From Arachis hypogaea (taxonomy: Eukaryota > Streptophyta > Magnoliopsida > Fabales > Fabaceae): a DNA stretch of 64,000 nucleotides. A model generated the notes under the pieces. It did no database searches. It was not told where the DNA came from and saw only the letters and a list, made by a program, of their open reading frames with translations. The stretch covers positions 54,849,559 through 54,913,558 of the forward strand of contig NC_092040.1 of the NCBI RefSeq assembly GCF_003086295.3. The letters are read 5' to 3'. This document shows, in pieces, positions 46,301-58,207 of the stretch. The position numbers and the translations under genes are program-made. Position 1 is the stretch's first letter, and every line of letters begins with the position of its first letter.

Positions 46301-49300
46301 TCTATCTTTCCTCTTTACTTCTTTATAGTTTCTCTTGAGTTAAGCATGAGGACATGCTAAGGTTTAAGTGTGGGGAGGTTGATAAACCTCTATTTCATGG
46401 TTTATCTTGTGCTCAATTGAGTGGTTTTTATCAACTCTTTACCCACTTATTCATACTATTTGCATGGTTTTACTTTTTCCTTCCGGATTTTGTGCTATGA
46501 TTGAAAACATGCTTCTTTGGAATTTAAATTTGCTATGTTTAAATCTCTCTTATTACCATTCGATACCGTGATATGTGTGTTAAATGATTTCGGAGATTAC
46601 AGGGCAGGAATGGCTTAGAGGATGGAAAGGAAGCATGCAAAAGTGGAAGGAATACAAGAAACTGAAGGAACTGCCAAAGCTGTCAGCCTGACCTCTACGC
46701 TCTCAAATAGTTATAACTTGAGCTACAGTGGTCCAAATGATGCGGTTCCAATTGCGTTGGAAATCTAACGTCGAGGGCTTCAATTTGATATATAAGTTGT
46801 CATAGTGGCCGTACATCTAGGTGATGCGAACGCGTGCTCCATGCGGACGTGTCGCAGTGATGAAAATCAGCGTGTTTGATTTCATAACCAGTGAATTCTG
46901 GGCTATTTTTGACCCAGGTCTCGGCCCAGAAAACACATATTAGAGGCTATAAAGTGGGGGAATGCATCCATTCAGGAGGGAACAACTCATAATTCACTTT
47001 TCATAATTTAGATGTATATTTTAGAAAGAGAGGTTCTCTCCTCTCTCTTAGGTTTTAGGATTTAAGATTATTTCTTCTTCAATCACAGGTTCAATGATCC
47101 TTTTACTTATTTTCTCCATTTGATTATAAAGTATGATTAGAGAATAGTAGAGTGAACTACCCTATACACTTGAAAGACTAGAGTGATATACACTACTAAT
47201 AAAGGTTCAACGCTTGATTCTATGTTCCTTGCTTTCATGAGCTATCTTCTTACAAGTTTACTTGTCTTTTATTGTGTAATTTGAATTAGTGGAATTTGAT
47301 TCATATTTATGTTGGAGAACTTATTTACTTTTAACCAAGTAGGTAGAAACATTTTGCATGTAGTTGCAATCACATAGATAGGTTGCATTGCATACTCTCT
47401 ATCATTCCTATTCACTCCTTTATAGTTTCTCTTGAGTTTAGCATGAGAACATGCTAATGTTTAAGTGTGAGGAGGTTGATAAACCACTATTTCATGGTTT
47501 ATCTTGTGCTCAATTGAGTGGTTTTTATCAACTCTTTACCCACTTATTCATACTATTTGAATGGTTTTACTTTTTCCTTCCGGATTTTGTGCTATGAATG
47601 AAAACATGCTTCTTTGGACTTTAAATTTGCTATATTTAAATCTCTCTTATTACCATTCGATGTCGTGATATGTGTGTTAAGTGATTTCGGTGATTACAGG
47701 ACAGGAATGGCTTAGAGGATGGAAAGGAAGCATGCAAAAGTGGAAAGAATACAAGAAACTGAAGGAATTGCCAAAGCTGTCAGCCTGACCTCTTCGCACT
47801 CAAACGGTCATAACTTCAGCAACAGAGGTCCAAATGATGCCGTTCTAGTTGTCTTTAAACTAACATCCGGGGCTTCGATTTGATATATAATTTGCCATAG
47901 TGGCCGTACAGCTAGGCGACGCGATCGCGTGCTACACGCGGACGCGTCGCAGTGATGAAAATCAGCGTGTTTGATTTCATAACCAGCAAATTCTGGGTTG
48001 TTTTTGACCCAGTTCTCGGCCCAGAAAACACATATTAGAGGCTATAAAGTGGGAGAATGCATCCATTTAGAAGGGAACAACTCATAATTCACTTGTCATA
48101 ATTTAGATGTAGTTTTTAGAGAGAGATGTTCTCTCCTCTCTCTTAGGTTTCAGGAATTAGGATTTATCTTAGTTTTAGGATTTAGGATTATTTCTTCTTC
48201 AATCACAGGTTCAATGACCCTTTTACTTATTTTCTCAATTTGGTTAGAAAGCATGATTAGAGAATAGTAGAGTGAATTACCCTATACACTTGAGAGACTA
48301 GAGTGATATACACTACCAGTAAGGGTTCAATGCTTGATTCTATGTTCCCTGCTTTCATGAGCTATCTTCTTACATGTTTACTTATCTTTTATTGTGTAAT
48401 TTGAATTAGTGGAATTTGATTCATATTTGTCTTGGAGAACTTATTTACTTTTAACCAAGTAGGTAGAAATATTTTGCATGTAGTTGTATTCACATAGATA
48501 GGTTGCATTGCATACTCTCTATCCTTCTTCTTCACTCCTTTATAGTTTTTCTTGAGATTAGCATAAGGACATGCTAATGTTTAAGTGTGGGAAGGTTGAT
48601 AAACCTCTATTTCATGGTTTATCTTGTGCTCAATTGAGTGGTTTTTATCAACTCTTTACCCAGTTATTCATACTATTTGCATGGTTTTACTTTTTCCTTA
48701 CAGATTTTGTGCTATGATTGAAAACTTGCTTCTTTGGTCTTTAAATTTGCTATGTTTAAATCTCTCTTATTACCATTCGATGCCGTGATATATTTGTTAA
48801 GTGATTTCGGAGATTACAGGGCAGGAATGGCTTAGAGGATGGAAAAAAAAGCATGCAAAAGTGGAAGGAATACAAGAAACTGAAGGAATTGCCAAACCTG
48901 TCAGCCTGACCTCTTCGCACTCAAACGGTCATAACTTGAGCTACAGAGGTCCAAATGATGCGGTTCTTATTGTGTTGAAAAACTAACGTTTGGGGCTTCA
49001 ATTTGATATATAAGTTGCCATAGTGGTCATACAGCTAGGTAACGCGAATGCATGCTCCACTCGGACCCGTCGCAGTGATGAAAATCAGCGTGTTTGATTT
49101 CATAACTTGCAAATTCTGGGCTGTTTTTTACTCAGTTCTCGGCCCAGAAAACACATATTAGAGGCAATAAAGTTGGGAAATTCATCCATTCAGAAGTGAA
49201 TAACTCATAATTCATTTTTCATAATTTAGATGTAGTTTTTAGAGAGAGAGGTTCTCTCCTATCTCTTAGGTTTTAGGAATTAGAATTTCTCTTAGTTTTT

Positions 49301-49719
49301 GGATTTAGGATTATTTCTTCTTCAATCACAGGTTCAATGTTCCTTTTACTTATTTTCTCAATTTGGTTAGAAAGCATGAATAGAGAAGAGTAGAGTGAAT
49401 TACCATATCCACTTGAGAGACTAGAGGGATATACACTACCAGTAAGGGTTCAATGCTTGATTCTATGTTCCTTGCTTTCATGAGCTATCTTCTTACAAGT
49501 TTACTATTCTTTTATTGTGTAATTTGAATTAGTGGAATTCAATTCATATTTGTCTTGGAGAACTTATTTACTTTTAACCAAGTAGGTAGAAATATTTTGC
49601 ATGTAGTTACATTCACATAGATAGGTTGCATTGCATACTCTCTATCATTCCTCTTCACTCCTTTATAGTTTCTCTTGAGTTTAGCATGTGGACATGCTAA
49701 TGTTTAAGTGTGGGGAGAT
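40392..49719 (+). repeat. LTR-derived tandem array, block 5 (uninterrupted)
   Basis: Monomer starts (TGATAAAC) at 40777, 41899, 43021, 44138, 45256, 46380, 47477 and 48597, with spacings of 1122, 1122, 1117, 1118, 1124, 1097, 1120 and 1123. Each has ~770 bases of LTR start joined to ~350 bases of 3' UTR at CTCAATTTGGTT/AGAAAGCATG. The LTR part includes CTATAAAGTGG, a GGTTCTCTCCTCTCTCTTAGG box and an ACGCG..CGCGTCGC phrase. No ORF is conserved among monomers, so this is non-coding. Confidence 0.92.
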
Positions 49720-51123
49720 TGATAAACCTCTATTTCATGGTTTATCTTGTGCTCCACTGAGTGGTTTTTATCAAATCTTTACCCACTTATTCATACTATT
49801 TGCATGGTTTTACTTTTTCCTTCCGGATTTTGTGCTATGATTGAAAATATGCTTCTTTGGACTTTAAATTTGCTATGTTTAAATCTCTCTTATTACCATT
49901 CGATGCCGTGATATGTGTGTTAAGTGATTTCAGAGATTACAGGGCAGGAATGACATAGAGGATGGAAAGGAAGCATGCAAAAGTGGAAGGAATACAAGAA
50001 ACTCAAGGAATTGCCAAAGCTGTCAGCCTGACCTCTTCGCACTCAAATGGTCATAACTTGAGCTACAGAGGTCCAAATGATGCAGTTTCAGTTGCTTTAG
50101 AAAGATAACGTCCGGGGCTTCGATTTGATATATAATTTGCCATAGTGGCCATACAGCTAGGCGAAGCGAACGCGTGCTCCACGCGGACACGTCGCAGTGA
50201 CAAAAATCAGCGTATTTGATTTCATAACCGGCAAATTTTGGGCTATTTTTGACCCAATTCTCAGCCCAGAAAACACATATTAAAGGTTATAAAGTGGGAG
50301 AATGCATCCATTCAGAAGGGAACAACTCATAATTCACTTTTCATACTTTAGATGTAGTTTTTAGAGAGAGAGGTTCTCTTCTCTCTCTTAGGTTTTAGGA
50401 ATTAGGATTTCTCTTAGTTTTAGGATTTAGGAGTATTTCTTCTTCAATCAGAGTTTTAATTTTCCTTTTACTTATTTTCTCAATTTGGTTTATGAACTTT
50501 TTATGTTTGGATTGATTTTCTTTTATTAATGCAATTTGAGGTATTTCATATCTATGATTTTTATTTAGCTTTTTACATTCTTAGCTTTGGTTTATTAATT
50601 GGAGACACTTTAGTTATCAAACTCAGCTGTTTATTGAAATTGGAATTACTGATTGATCTGGATCACTCAAAAGCTAGTCCTTCCATAAGGATTGACTAGG
50701 ACTTGAGGATCAAGCTAATTAGTCCACTTGACCTTCCTTTGTTTAGTGAAGGCTAACCAAGTGAGATTAAAACCCAATTCTCATCACACCTGATAAGGAT
50801 AACTAGGATAAAACTTCTAATTTTCATACCTTGCCAAGAGTTTTCTCATTATTAATTTATTTCCTGCAATTTATTTCTCTTGTTCAAACCTTTTAAAAAC
50901 CCAAAAATACTGTTTTTTATAACCAATAATAAAACACACCTCCCTGCAATTTCTTGAGAAGACGACCCAAGGTTTCAATACTTCGGTTATAAATTTTATT
51001 GGGTTTTGTTACTTGTGACAACCAAACTTTTGTACAAAAGGGATTCTTGTAGGTCTAGAAGCTATACTTGTAACGAGGTTTATTTTGTGAAAATTCTACA
51101 CCGCGCAGGAATTCTGATCGTCA
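49720..51123 (+). repeat. Complete terminal LTR (1404 bp) at the array's right end
   Basis: It starts TGATAAACCTC like every monomer. At CAATTTGGTT/TATGAAC it does not jump to the 3' UTR but continues through GAAGACGACCCAAGG and TTGTGACAACCAAAC to GATCGTCA at 51123, where the minus-strand ORF of element D begins. The missing second half found here shows what the monomers lack. No primer site follows, so this is a 3' LTR, whose upstream flank is the array. TSD candidate GTGAG (51124-51128); the partner is not in the window. Confidence 0.75.
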
Positions 51124-51350
51124 GTGAGAACTTCCCAACCTCTTCTTCGGATCAAATGTCGGATCTCTGGATACTCATTCTTCTTGAGCATGAAAGGAAC
51201 CTCAGGGATCACTTTCTTCTTGGCCACAACTTCATAGAAGTGGTCATGATGGACCTTTAAGATTAATCTCTCCATCTCCAATGACTCGGAGGTGGAAGCT
51301 TTTGCCTTCCCTTTCCTCTTTCTAGAGGTTTCTCCGGCCTTAGGGGCAGT
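51124..51350 (-). pseudogene. Accessory ORF fragment of element D (plant transposon protein)
   Basis: The frame reads APKAGETSRKRKGKAKAS, then LILKVHHDHFYEV, then RHLIRRRGWEVLT, where it is cut by the array LTR at 51124. A basic start followed by an EYPEI..RGW stretch is typical of the N-terminus of the family annotated in plants as putative plant transposon protein (I believe PF20167, Transposase_32). The expected ATG is lost (ACT at 51348-51350). The function of the family is unknown. The frame extends a few codons into the LTR by chance. Confidence 0.6.
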
Positions 51351-51413
51351 AAGTGATTATGGAAAAACAAAAAGCAATGCTTTTACCATACCAAACTTAA
51401 AAGGTTTGCTCGT

Positions 51414-52894
51414 TGATGTTAGGATTTTTGCTAGTAAATAATTTTATAAAAATAGTCGCGTTGTAAGTATAGATTCTAAACTAATAGAAATTCCTTTCGT
51501 ACAAACATTTGGTTGTCACAAGAAACAAACCCAATAAAATTTATAAACCGAAGTATTCACACCTCGGGTCGTCTTCTCAAGGAATTGCAGGGAGGTGTGT
51601 TTTATTATTGGTTATGGAAAATAGTGTTTTGGGTTTTGAAAAGGGTTTTGAGCAAGAGAAATGGGTTGCAGAAATTAATAAATTAATAACGAAGAAATCT
51701 CTTGGCAAGGTATGAAAACTGGAAGTCCTATCCTAGTTATCCTTATCAATGGTGATGAGAATTATACTTTTGTTTCCACTAAGTCAACCTCTAACTATGA
51801 AGGTCAGTTAAGTGGACAAATTAATTTAACACCTAAAGTCCTAGTCAACTCCTTAAGGAAAGACTAGAGTTATAGGAATCTTAATTAATCAGCAAAGATA
51901 ATAATTATCAATCACGATGAGTTTGACAACTCAAGAGTTACCAATTAATCAACCAAAGCTAAAAGAAAAAAATCTAAATTATTTACAATAAATAGAAGAA
52001 AGTAATCATGAGTCTGAAATACCTCAAAGTGTATTAATTAAGAAAATCATAACATGAATGGTCCATAAGCCAATTTGGCAACATAAATAATTATCAAATA
52101 AGAGAAGTCAAAATAAAGGAATATTGAACCTGATATGAAGATGAGATAATCCTAAAATAAAGAGAAATTCTAAATCCTAATCCTGAGAGAGAGGAGAGAA
52201 CCTCTCTCTCTAAAAACTACATCTAAATCCTAAAACTATGTATGAATGTATGTTGTATGATGTATCCAGTATATTCAGTCTCTCCTCATGAATGGATGGA
52301 TTCCTCCATTTATAACTCTTTCATCTGTGTTCTCTGGGCTTGGATCTGGGCCAGAAAGGGCCAGAAGTCGCTGGGGCCAACTTCTGCAAGTTCTGCAGAT
52401 CGCGCACGTCACGCATCCGCGTGGGTCACGCGGTCGCGTCATCTGAAGTTTTGCTCTTCCACGCAGTCACGTCAGTCATGCGTTTGCATTAGTTGCGTTT
52501 CATGGATCACGCGTGCGCGTCATCCAGGCGTTCGCGTCGATTCTCTTTTGCGCTAAGCACGCATTCGCGTCATCCATGCGGACGTGTCGCTGCCAGTTTC
52601 TCCAAAACTCCAATTTGTGCTTTCCTTCTATTTTTGTATGTTTTCTTCCCATCCTTTAAGTCATTCCTGCCCTATAAAACCTGAAAGTACTCAACACACA
52701 AATCACGGCATCAAATGGTAATAAAGGATAATTAAATTTGATTATTTTAAAGCATAAGAAACATGTTTTCTCACATGTCATATCATAAGGAAGAAATTGC
52801 AAAAATCATGCAAATTCATATGAATAAGTAGGTGAAGAGTTGATAAAATCATTCAATTTAAGCACAAGATTTATCATGAAATAGTGGTTTATTA
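51414..52894 (-). repeat. 3' LTR of element E (1481 bp)
   Basis: On the minus strand it runs from TAATAAACCACTATTTC (G-to-A at the terminal TG) to AAAATCCTAACATCA. The TATA box is the complement of 52309-52316. An ACGCG..CGCGT-rich block lies at 52390-52590. I count roughly 30 differences from the 5' LTR in the first ~800 bases compared by eye, so E is not recent. Confidence 0.9.
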
Positions 52895-54680
52895 ACATCC
52901 CTACACTTAAACAATAGCATGTCCTCATGCTAAATCCAAGAGAAAAGAGTAAAGGTAAAATAGTGGAATCATATGCAATGCAATCTACTTTAAATGTAAC
53001 TACTTAAATGAGTCATGCAAATCTAGTTATTATTCACCTATATATAAAGCATACATGTAGTCAAATTAATTCATATCTTCATGGAATCATGTATGTACAA
53101 TTAGGGCCAAATCATATTAAAGCACAATTACACTTGAGTTGAGTTAAGATAGTTCACAACTTGCAAGACAATCAATAATTAAACATGTACATATGAGAAT
53201 GAGCTATTGAACCCTCACTGGATTTTGTGTTTACTCTCTAGTCACTCAATGTTTATTTGGGTTAATCGCTCTATTTTTCTTTCTATTCTTACTTTCTATA
53301 ACTTTGTTCTTCATCTAACCAATCAACAAATATGGAATATAGATATACAAAAATCATGAGGTCTTTTCCTTGGTTGTAATGGTGCTGAGGTAAGGGTAAG
53401 GATGTATATATAAGGCTAAGTGAGCTAACAAAGTGATCCTTGACTAGTCTAAGATCTCACCTAACATATACATATATAATTTCATAATTCTTCACCTAGC
53501 TACCCAAATCTTTCCACCTTTGTGTTACATGCTCATGCATTTTATTTTTGACTTTTGTCCCATGTGCATTGATTTTTTTGTAATAGCATTCGGGATAATT
53601 TTTGTATCCCCTTATTTAAATTTTTTTTTTCAATGCACATGGTAATTTAATTATTTTGATTTCACATGAGCATGCTTCCCAAATTTTTAAATAACTTATT
53701 CAATTTAATTCCCTACTTTTTCTATCATTCTATGTTCCCATAAAATTTCCCACACTTAAATTTTTACACACTATCTATCTTAAGCCAACCAAGGATTCAA
53801 CTTGGGATTTTTATTTTATTTTTTTTTTGCTTAAGGCTAGTAATGTGGTTATAAAATGAAAGGGGAATTAAAAAGCTCAAGGGGGCTAACAAGGATGGCA
53901 TAAAAGGTAGGTTTATTTGGGACAAGTGGGTATAAATACAAATAATAGCCTCAATCATCTCTTGGTATGTATCTATATTCTATATTGGACATATAGATTA
54001 AAGCAAAGTAAAGAACACCAGAATGAAAAAGAAAGACAAAACATACAGGAATAAAATTTATGGTTTGAATGCAACCATACAATTAAGCTCAAAACTCACA
54101 GGTTGTGTGTTCTCAAGCTCATAAATCATATATCAGTTATGTATGTCATGCAAGTAGAAATTAAGAGTTTCCATTCAACTCAATGTAATTTTTTTTTAAG
54201 GTGCCCCTTAAAATCTTAGTGTTACTCCTTGAAGAAATGTTGTTAACTAACTAACATGTAATGCTATATATACAAGGTGTGTGGATTGTTTTACTATACT
54301 ATGGTTCCTAGCTTACTCTTTTTTATTTTTCAATCAAATCAACTATCATATGCTAAAAGGGTAAACTATGCTAATTAATCCACTTAATATATAACTAGTA
54401 AACTAAGGTGCAACTTAAGCTAAAATATCCAAGATATATACAGCCCAAAGTGCAGAATGCAAAAGTACAACAAAAACAAAAGAGAGAAAAATGTGCAAAT
54501 AAAATACAGAAAATGAACAAAATAAGATAAGAGTCTGTAGTGGTTCACCAAAAGAAATATATGCCAGAGATGGCGACCTCCCCACACTTAAATAATAGCA
54601 TCGTCCTCGATGCTCACTCAAATTGGATGTGAGGAAATGTCATCTCTGGAAGGATGGGATGCCGGTGTTTCGGTGGTAAG
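52895..54680 (-). other. 3' untranslated region of element E
   Basis: A+T-rich with no supported gene. Next to the LTR lies the polypurine-like AAGTGTAGGGATG. The first ~400 bases (minus strand) match the 3'-UTR part of the array monomers in order (GGTTAG, AGAGACTAGAGTG-like, GGGTTCAAT, TAGCATGAGGACATGCTA). This shows where the monomer sequence comes from. Confidence 0.75.
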
Positions 54681-56116
54681 CTAAGGGTCTGCAGTATCTG
54701 TGAGTGTAAGAGGAGCGGTCTGCTGAAGTGGAGGCTCTATCTGTAGAGGAATGTCCGGATCAGTGGCCTGTAGCTGGTGGTGGTCCTCATGATGTGGTAC
54801 AATGTGCTCGGGTCCTCCTTGCTCAGTCTGGGGAGGTGTCTCCTCCTCATGATCGCTCACCTCCTCCTCAGATGTGTCGGAGGGCGTGTCGGGCTCGGAG
54901 GGGATGTTGCCACCAAATCGGATCATCAGCTTGAGGTGCTCATAGCGCCGCTTGTGGCGACGCTCAGACCTCTCATAACGTCGCCTGTTGCGACGTTCGG
55001 ACCTCTCAAAGTGCTGCTGGTGATGGCGCTCCATCTGGTCTAAGCGGTCAAAGAGTCGGTGCACCAGAAGATAGACGGGCTCAGGAGCAGGTGGCGGTGC
55101 AGTGGGTGGTGCTGGGCCAGTGGAAGCAGAAGGAGCAGCTGAAGAAGTAGCTGCCTCAGCAGAGTTAGTGAGAAACGGGGTCGGTAGCTGAAAGCCTGAA
55201 ACTTCTTACTGTGAGGGATGATCTTCCGGTAGTCTGCGGCGGATGGCTTTTCATCAGCAACCTCCCAAGGTACCTCAGCTCGGTGACCTAACTGAGTAAT
55301 CAGGAATGGAAAGGGGAGGATACCTCTAACATGGACCCTGGTAATGTAATGCCGGATGAAGCGGGGTAGATATACGTCCTTACCCGTCATCACACACCAG
55401 ATGAGGGTAATCATAGCAGCTGGCACCTTCGTCTCATGAGTGCTCGGCATCACGTAGTTACTCAGAATCTGTTGCCATAGCCGAGCCTCATCATTCAGAT
55501 AAATGAGCCTGATTCCCTTGGGTACCATTGTGCTCTTTCCCATGACCCATGGAATAGTAGGATCAAGAGTGATATCCCGTTTCACTACATCCCAATCAAA
55601 CCTCATGAATCTCATATCCTCCTCAGCACTCTGGTAACCATCTGGCTAATCTGATTTAGGTGAGAGCTGGAGGATGTCTTCAATTGCTTCCTTAGTAACC
55701 AGAACTTGCTTGCCTCTGAGCTGTACTGCATCCAGGGAGGATAGAAAATAGTTACAGTAGAATTCTCTGACGCAGGATGACTTGATCTCAGTCAAGTTTC
55801 TCTCCAGGAAGAACCAGCCTCTCTGTTTAATTTGGTCTGAAGTGTACTGCTTGAGTTCTTTTGAAATTTTAAGTGTCCTTTCAAGGTATAGGTTCCTAGA
55901 TGTGGCAAAAACTGGTTACTTCAGCTCACAGTATTTGTTTGCAAATTTAACTGGGTCAGCCACAGGTACCAACTGATCAGCTTTTTCCTGCGGGGTAAAG
56001 TTCTTCTCCTACCAAGAGTCATCATGTAAGATGCCAAGGATGAAAACAGAGGATTCATCTCTTTTCCTTTTGCCAGTGGTTACTTTGCCCTTTCCTCTGC
56101 TTTGAGAGTCTGACAT
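54681..56116 (-). pseudogene. Accessory ORF 2 of element E: plant transposon protein, decayed
   Basis: Frame of about 478 codons from MSDSQSRGKGKVTTGKRKRD (56116). The central part (FDWDVVKRDIT, LYLNDE-like, ALIWCVMTGK-like, RHYITRVHV) matches the putative plant transposon protein family (I believe PF20167). The C-terminus is a Ser/Pro/Ala linker, then Arg/Glu repeats (ERSERRNRRRYERSERRHKR), a likely coiled coil, and an acidic tail. Three in-frame stops (TAG 56009-56011, TAA 55916-55918, TAG 55646-55648) and one frameshift near 55180-55190 break it. It is the same family as the fragment at 51124-51350. Its role is unknown; as a conserved cargo of non-autonomous elements it may help mobilisation (inference). 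Confidence 0.75.
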
Positions 56117-58207
56117 CCTGAAAGACAGAATTTCCAAGATATAATTGAAGAATGAAAGTAGGAAAACACGTAGGCAAATAGGATAATAGAAATATAAGCA
56201 TAAAGGCAAAAGATGAACGAAAGACGGGTAAAAGCATAAAGTGAGTTGAATATATGATATGTAGAATGTTTGTTAATTCGAAAAACAGTAGTCATGCCAT
56301 TAGTTAGAAAGTTAGAATGGTTAATAAGTTAAAAGGAGGTTAAAGCAGTGAGTTAAAAAGAAAGTCAAAGTAAGTGGCATGATAACAGTTTCCTAGTTAA
56401 CAATATTCAAAAATGAAAAGAAAAAGCAACCCATATGCAAGCAAGATTGATGAGAATTCAGATGGATAGAAAAGGTGTAAAACCAACATGAAATCATCAA
56501 TAATGGAATTTAGTAACTCGGGAATCAAAAGGAATAAGAATGCTGGCTCGTGCATTCAGGAATTGGTTTGGTTGTCGCTGATTAGTGCAAAATTGAGAAT
56601 TGCCAAAACCAATTCTTGAATGTAAAAAGGAAATAATTTGTAGAAAATTGGACAGCATTCTGGCTAAAAATGGATGTTCTCGGGAAATAAATAGCAAAAA
56701 AATAAAACAGTTCATACGAGAATAAAAGTGCTGCAGGGAGTTATAAATAGCATGAATAGTAATGAATAGTGTAACAACAACAGCAAACATGAAAGGACAG
56801 CATATGAACAGGATGAGTATTACAGCCAGATTAAAATTGCAGAATAGATAAACAGGTAACAAGAACGCCGCAATTATCAGGCCTAAATCCACTAACCAGA
56901 ACCTAGCTACCTAACCACCTAGAATCCACTACAAACATGCATCTCTAACTATCCTAATTTGAACAAATTCTAATAAATATGCAACTAACTAGGAATGAAA
57001 AGAAGTTGGTGTACGGCGGAACCTGGTATGTGTATGAACAAGGGACAGGGTAGAGGGAAGGTAGTGGTGATGTGATGGCACCGGGAGGGAAGCACGGCGG
57101 CGTGGTGGTGGTTGGGGTTTAATGGTGGATGGTTGGGTGGGTACGGTTGAGAAAAGGGGGTGAGGGTTGGGGTGGTGGCCGACGAAGGTGGACCGTGGCG
57201 ATCTGAGGCTAGCCGCGGTGGGGGGGGGGCAGTGGCGGAGGGGAGAGAAAAGAAGAAGGGGAAAAGGAAAAGAGGGGGAGTGTGGCGGTTGTGGCGCGGT
57301 GGTCTGGGCAGCTGGGGGTGGTTGTTGTTGGCGGCTGGGGTGGTTGAAGGGGGAGAGAGTTGCAGAGGAGTAGGGAGGGGGTTGGGATTTGGGGGACACG
57401 ACGGGTTAGGGTTCACGTAATTTGGGGTTAGTGATCGCAAATCCACGCGAACGTGTGGTCGACGCGATCGCGTGAGTAGGGTGAAATAGGGTTGACGCGG
57501 ATGCGTGGTCGACGCAATCGCGTGGGTTGGGTAAAGGATAGCTGACGCGGACGCGTGAATCACGCGAACGCGTCGCTGGAATTTGTGCTAGACGCACAGT
57601 TCCAGCGTCGTTCTCGCGAAACTCTCTGTTTAATTTAGGGGCCATAATATCCATGCGACGCGATCGCGTCGCTCACACTTTCGCGTGGGATGGGTGTTGT
57701 GGAAGTGACCCATGCGCGTCAGGGATGCGCACGCGTGGGTCGTTTTGTGCTAAATGTACACCAGCCGCACGATTCTAGCCCAAATTTCTGGGCGTTGGAT
57801 CTTTACGCCGATATCCAGATCACGCTTTTGCGTGAGTGACGCAGACGCGTGGGAGGCGTTTTTCGCAACTGGCGCGAGCGTGTAGGGCACGCGGTCGCGT
57901 GGAACAATTTGTGCCAAAGGCACGCCTCCAGCCATGCTTTCACGCGACTTTCTGTTCACTTTCCCTTTTTCCTAATGCACTTGTGACGCGGACGTGTCAA
58001 TGACGCTGTCGCATCGCGTGCTCTCTCTTCTTTTTTTTTGCAGTATGCAGAATGCAAAATGCAATGAATGTCATGCAAAAATTCTAGGTTCAAACAAAAT
58101 TCAAAAACATGGTAGAATGGAGAAGGAACGATCATACCATGGTGGGTTTTCTCCCACCTAGCACTTTTAGTTAAATTCCTTAAGTTGGACATTTGATGAG
58201 CTTCCTG
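56117..58207 (-). other. Intergenic interior of element E
   Basis: No supported gene. 56117-56980 is A+T-rich. 57000-57420 is strongly G-rich on the plus strand (runs such as GTGGGGGGGGGGCAGTGG), which creates Pro/His-rich frames on the minus strand that I reject. 57430-58020 is a cluster of ACGCG..CGCGT phrases with GACGCGATCGCGTG and similar. A poly-A/T-rich stretch follows near 58030. Confidence 0.7.

Noticed and set aside
40392..49719. CRISPR-like or gene-cluster reading of the regular repeats
   Set aside because: Unit size ~1.1 kb, no short repeat-spacer structure, plant retroelement sequence; no ORF is conserved among monomers.
56985..57563. Pro/His-rich minus-strand frames in element E
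   Set aside because: Composition of a C-rich strand; overlapping frames on both strands, no conserved motif.
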